In this document: one piece after another, positions 61,801-64,000 of the stretch | Layout of the letters: every line of letters begins with the position of its first letter | How positions within the stretch are numbered: position 1 is the stretch's first letter | DNA from: Bacteroidota bacterium | GTDB taxonomy: Bacteria; Bacteroidota; Ignavibacteria; Ignavibacteriales; Ignavibacteriaceae | DNA: 64,000 bases | Reading direction: 5' to 3' | Assembly: GCA_021815405.1 (NCBI GenBank) | Contig: JAKAGV010000021.1 | Coordinates: 1-64,000, forward strand | The notes under the pieces: model-generated | Seen by the model: only the letters and a program-made list of their open reading frames with translations | Databases searched by the model: none | Told to the model about the DNA's origin: nothing | Made by a program: the position numbers and the translations under genes

Positions 61801-64000
61801 GTGTTCAATATTATCTTTATAGAATTCAAAATCCAACTGCGACTCAAGAGATTTGCCGCCTTCTGAACCAATGTATGAAAGAAAATCCAGCGAAATCTTC
61901 AAATAATCTTTGAATATATTTTCGAAGATATTTAATCTTTCCGGCAAATACTTTTCGAAGAATCTTCCCGATAGAATTTTTTCATCCGTTTCTCCCTGAA
62001 AAGCTTTAACCATACTAAGCGAAGTTCTTTTGCACTGTTCTTTAATATCAAAAATAAATTGTTCCCAAAATGCAGCTGCATTCTCAATGTAAAAACCACT
62101 CTTGCGATTTATCGTTTTAACTCCAAAAGTTTTTTTGTTGTAGCTGGCTTTCTCCTTTGCAATCAAGCGGTTTAAGTCGATAAGAACTCTTCGTGTTTTT
62201 CTTAAAAGTATTTCGGGCGTATCGGTTCCGCCGAGAGTAAGTCTAAAAGATTTTCTTCCAAGCTCGTATCCTTTTGAAGTCCTTGCAAAAGAAGAAAACG
62301 GGATCAATCCAATTCCCTGCGCTGCCAATCCATATGAAAGCCAATCAAGCGAAAGCCCGTTTGGTAGATTATCGATTACCATGCGCGGGTACATGCTTCC
62401 CTGTGGGCGCCTTATGTATATGTTGAAAGGATTGCGAGCCTCGGGAAATTCAGAAGACGCCTCTTCTAAAGCTTTCATCTTTGCTTTAAATATTTTGTTA
62501 CGCAGTAGCCAGAAATTTTTTATACGCGTGGAATCGTTTCTGTAAAAAAGATATGCAATAATTATTGCCGCAATGTTCGGTTTAATCAGTCGGTTTATTG
62601 AGTTAAATTTTTCGGATAAATTTTGGTCTGCAATTTCGATTACAGCAAGCCGCGCCCCGGCAAATGAATCCGTTTTCGACAATGAATGAACTGAAATAAT
62701 TTTTCGAAGTTGATCTTTATAAAGCCGCCCTTCGTTTACAAGTTCCAATGCAAGTTGCTTAATTGTTTTTGGTCCGTAAAGCGAATCATCCGGTAAAACA
62801 TTCTGATAAGCAAGGTCATCAATTACAAAAACATTTCGATCCAATATTTTTGTAATAAGATTTTTCAAATCCCTTTCCGAAAAAATCTTACCGCTGGCAT
62901 TGTGGGGGTTGTTAATAACAACCGCAATTTTATCTGGTGAATTACTTTCTTCAGTCAGACTTTTATCTACAGCTTTGCAGATACCGTCAACGTCGAGTTC
63001 AAATTCATTTGTAAGAGGAATGAAAGTTGATTTTGGAAAACAATGTTCGTAAGTCCAGCTAAAATCGCAAGCAAAAACTTCTTCTATGCCACAGTGAAAT
63101 CCAAGCAGACCGAGTGCAGTGCGGGAAGAACCATTAACAACTGACAATTTCTGAAACGAATATTCAGGGTGTTCCTTTGCAAATACAGACATAAAACTGT
63201 TTGCGGTTTCCGCATACCATTCCTCGTTATCAATATTACTTAAGAATTCGGTTAAGATTTCTCCGGTATCTTTGTTAATAAGATGATCGGAAGCCGGAAT
63301 ATTTTTAAACCCGGTCTTAAAGGTATTCTTTTCAAATCTTTCGGCAATAGATATTAATTTTTCTGATTTATCCTCATAGATCCGGTTTACTCTTTCAAAT
63401 AAATCACTTTTATTTAGAATAGAAATTTGCGGCAGCGGATAAGGTAAAGAGGATTCAAATTTGTCAGTGTCATAATCGCCTCCTTCATTAATCCAGGATG
63501 TTTTAATTTCTTCTTTTATTTCTTCCGGGTGAACAGCTAAATATTGAAGCAGCTCTATTTCTGTGGAACTCGGAGTTCCTTTTAATTGGAAATGTACTGC
63601 TTCATAAACCTTTAACAGCTCAGGGTATCCGGCAAGAAAAACAACAGATAAATTTTTCAGCCTGTTCGAAAAAAACGACGGCGTTAAAATTCTAAGGACA
63701 CGGTTTTTTAATTTCGCCTCGCGTGCAAGAGATGAATGATTCGGTACGTCGTTAATCTCGATGAAAAACAGCGGATAATCGTAAGACAAATTCCTTAGCT
63801 TACGCCTTCCTTCTTCAGAAAGGACACTGCCAATAAAAAGAAAGACCGGCTTATCGTTTTTCTCAATTATATATTTCGACAGGATTTCATAAGCCTCAAT
63901 TTCGCTGTCAGGCAGTAAATCGAAATCAAGCGAATCGAAACTGCTGAAGCACAAAGGGATATTGCAGTTTGTAAAAAATATTTTTGCGGGAAGATGAACC
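58888..64000 (-). CDS. Giant PLP-dependent aminotransferase-like protein (5-prime partial)
   Basis: The frame is open to the right edge (the upstream codons read VHLPAKIFFTNCN), so more than 1,700 aa with the start outside the window; a TTG at 63954 is only internal. Using TTG numbering, a class I/II fold lies at about 230-615: NGSSRTALGL, the NNPHNASG segment (N349), D379-D380 in VFVIDDLAYQN and the Schiff-base lysine K427 in HSLSKTDSFAGARL. About 230 residues precede it. About 1,070 residues follow with no recognised family, rich in helix and conserved-looking blocks (RHGIDVSEFFKNGLF, MPDRIHFWREKIW). Typical aminotransferases are about 400 aa. Substrate unknown. The gene converges on the glucan locus and is probably unrelated to it. 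Confidence 0.8.
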   Translation of the reverse strand, partial: VHLPAKIFFTNCNIPLCFSSFDSLDFDLLPDSEIEAYEILSKYIIEKNDKPVFLFIGSVLSEEGRRKLRNLSYDYPLFFIEINDVPNHSSLAREAKLKNRVLRILTPSFFSNRLKNLSVVFLAGYPELLKVYEAVHFQLKGTPSSTEIELLQYLAVHPEEIKEEIKTSWINEGGDYDTDKFESSLPYPLPQISILNKSDLFERVNRIYEDKSEKLISIAERFEKNTFKTGFKNIPASDHLINKDTGEILTEFLSNIDNEEWYAETANSFMSVFAKEHPEYSFQKLSVVNGSSRTALGLLGFHCGIEEVFACDFSWTYEHCFPKSTFIPLTNEFELDVDGICKAVDKSLTEESNSPDKIAVVINNPHNASGKIFSERDLKNLITKILDRNVFVIDDLAYQNVLPDDSLYGPKTIKQLALELVNEGRLYKDQLRKIISVHSLSKTDSFAGARLAVIEIADQNLSEKFNSINRLIKPNIAAIIIAYLFYRNDSTRIKNFWLLRNKIFKAKMKALEEASSEFPEARNPFNIYIRRPQGSMYPRMVIDNLPNGLSLDWLSYGLAAQGIGLIPFSSFARTSKGYELGRKSFRLTLGGTDTPEILLRKTRRVLIDLNRLIAKEKASYNKKTFGVKTINRKSGFYIENAAAFWEQFIFDIKEQCKRTSLSMVKAFQGETDEKILSGRFFEKYLPERLNIFENIFKDYLKISLDFLSYIGSEGGKSLESQLDFEFYKDNIEHRRERFKKRSYDRTVHPTQLYSIDTDILFNKAFDKILRGEIPDKVLAGNIGRNLIEEYLGRNVAINSVKEGEELVCDLRSNIAAENFSALYSDEPNQMLLSFWGDWDGSNRPSGQGHRLVAAALLENVNQLSGIIKTILSIDKTVKINPALTAEIDQLTNTNRTFWELLNNITSLTNQLEKRYRSVLPFSIESNRIRKIGMKLRIAQDPIIKLWEHNDRLEQKMLEMRLERKNKLEYYFKLNKELRKTLHDLIPVIIKHSANHRLILQAGLYRDILKRFILTPRIHQRLITAKDQFAINTTVHNIVEINEISGKYGNPGMVLGLQVSMSTSPDALISLDKKFVSEREKVLNTTEQENLAKVWSIPLFEDLSSVEGIESYLDKVWEYAVQSRSIDQEPKERFAEIICEVFVAGSDLSQQVGQTSSTVLFNFAKHKTIEWLAKKGLVEDVRIKLGSGEPMQRQGGYYADFSSKPAFIMNEVNNKRFREYLEESTVKATEFAVSPLHGVFAGGDLRTLQSAISEKIRHLKIADRAQLMYHLNNTQGFYHTELIRASEPFIDTRLVYESKSIKELERLTFGKSDEIFDAFAELAKNNFQQIVYGNDDDVVGIHIISYFLSRTTMMLRDRPVERPVRGNGEDKGQKILERIASTIPLSKHGSLLRAISHNKAQTFMLGVNQLTTGLFRALNQFSQQDFVGGNGYLFLNDRILPRLPVYEILHTVRIFQDRRLKIIQKFSDTFPPGITAFTLLREDMDSLDIFIPMLQKELLRRHGIDVSEFFKNGLFIYELLPTLRPDLAVLLQPDLFNTDAEKVVKEIKHEIDKKWLHDFSQLLRMPDRIHFWREKIWQLLDEPVRNQVKSFVELAVALNRLSRDIDIKDLSMAKPALNKYKYETSLADLLRGHVDDTMRQFLSAAVQYLTHLPAEQVEVPVDIVRALKDVERILQIEEQALSKNKQELLNFYLFQIARYVGDNG

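Noticed and set aside
1-64000. tRNA and rRNA genes
   Set aside because: No cloverleaf-like sequence with a TTCGANTC-type T-loop or rRNA core motif was recognised by eye; a covariance-model scan was not possible.

Overview
The window looks like a chromosomal piece of a Bacteroidota/Ignavibacteriota-type bacterium, most likely an Ignavibacteria relative. This is inferred from several secreted proteins ending in type IX secretion (T9SS) sorting domains (PNPFNP box, then SGVYFYR and a basic KKMxLLK tail), a PorV-like protein, a SusC-like TonB receptor, a reg_prop/Y_Y_Y sensor kinase and low G+C DNA. No rRNA or tRNA gene was recognised. Nearly everything from 1 to 48.1 kb is on the minus strand; 48.4-58.6 kb is on the plus strand.

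Region 1 (1-6.4 kb): a secreted GLUG-repeat protein, a stand-alone receiver protein, and a NarL-type response regulator paired with a propeller sensor kinase. Region 2 (6.4-25.4 kb): a complete type I-B CRISPR-Cas locus. Transcription order is cas6, a WYL regulator, a SpoVG-like small protein, cas8b, cas7, cas5, cas3, cas4, cas1, a GxxExxY PD-(D/E)XK-like gene, cas2, an unrecognised 179-aa gene, the leader, then an array of 77 repeats and 76 spacers (7025-12051) read on the minus strand. The terminal spacer is itself a near-perfect intrinsic terminator. The locus is flanked by two identical 124-bp miniature inverted-repeat elements with separate 5-bp target duplications. It is also dotted with a second palindromic repeat (AGACAC...GTGTCT) that abuts start and stop codons of cas genes.

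Region 3 (25.4-26.3 kb): a gene-poor spacer with five 11-bp tandem iterons and another copy of the 124-bp element. Region 4 (26.3-58.6 kb): a beta-glucan utilisation locus. The minus-strand half has a GH3, an Asp-box propeller, a PorV-like protein, a very large secreted protein, a TonB receptor without SusD, a glycan-binding-type secreted protein, a sodium:solute symporter, a GH5-CBM6 enzyme and a three-gene sensing module (membrane-anchored solute-binding protein, atypical histidine kinase, sigma-54 activator). The plus-strand half has GH3, GH16, GH5, parvulin isomerase, GH16 and GH3 genes. A sigma-54-like promoter and an upstream palindrome precede the plus-strand run. This suggests that the module senses an oligosaccharide and switches on extracellular GH16/GH5 depolymerases, GH3 beta-glucosidases and sugar uptake.

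Region 5 (58.6-64.0 kb): an unusually large (over 1,700 aa) PLP-dependent aminotransferase-like protein that runs off the right edge.

The most unusual material is in the CRISPR region: the added genes (SpoVG-like, GxxExxY, the 179-aa gene), the two repeat families that structure the locus, terminator-bearing spacers and seed-sharing spacer pairs. The solute-binding protein/kinase/sigma-54 module and the giant aminotransferase fusion come next.
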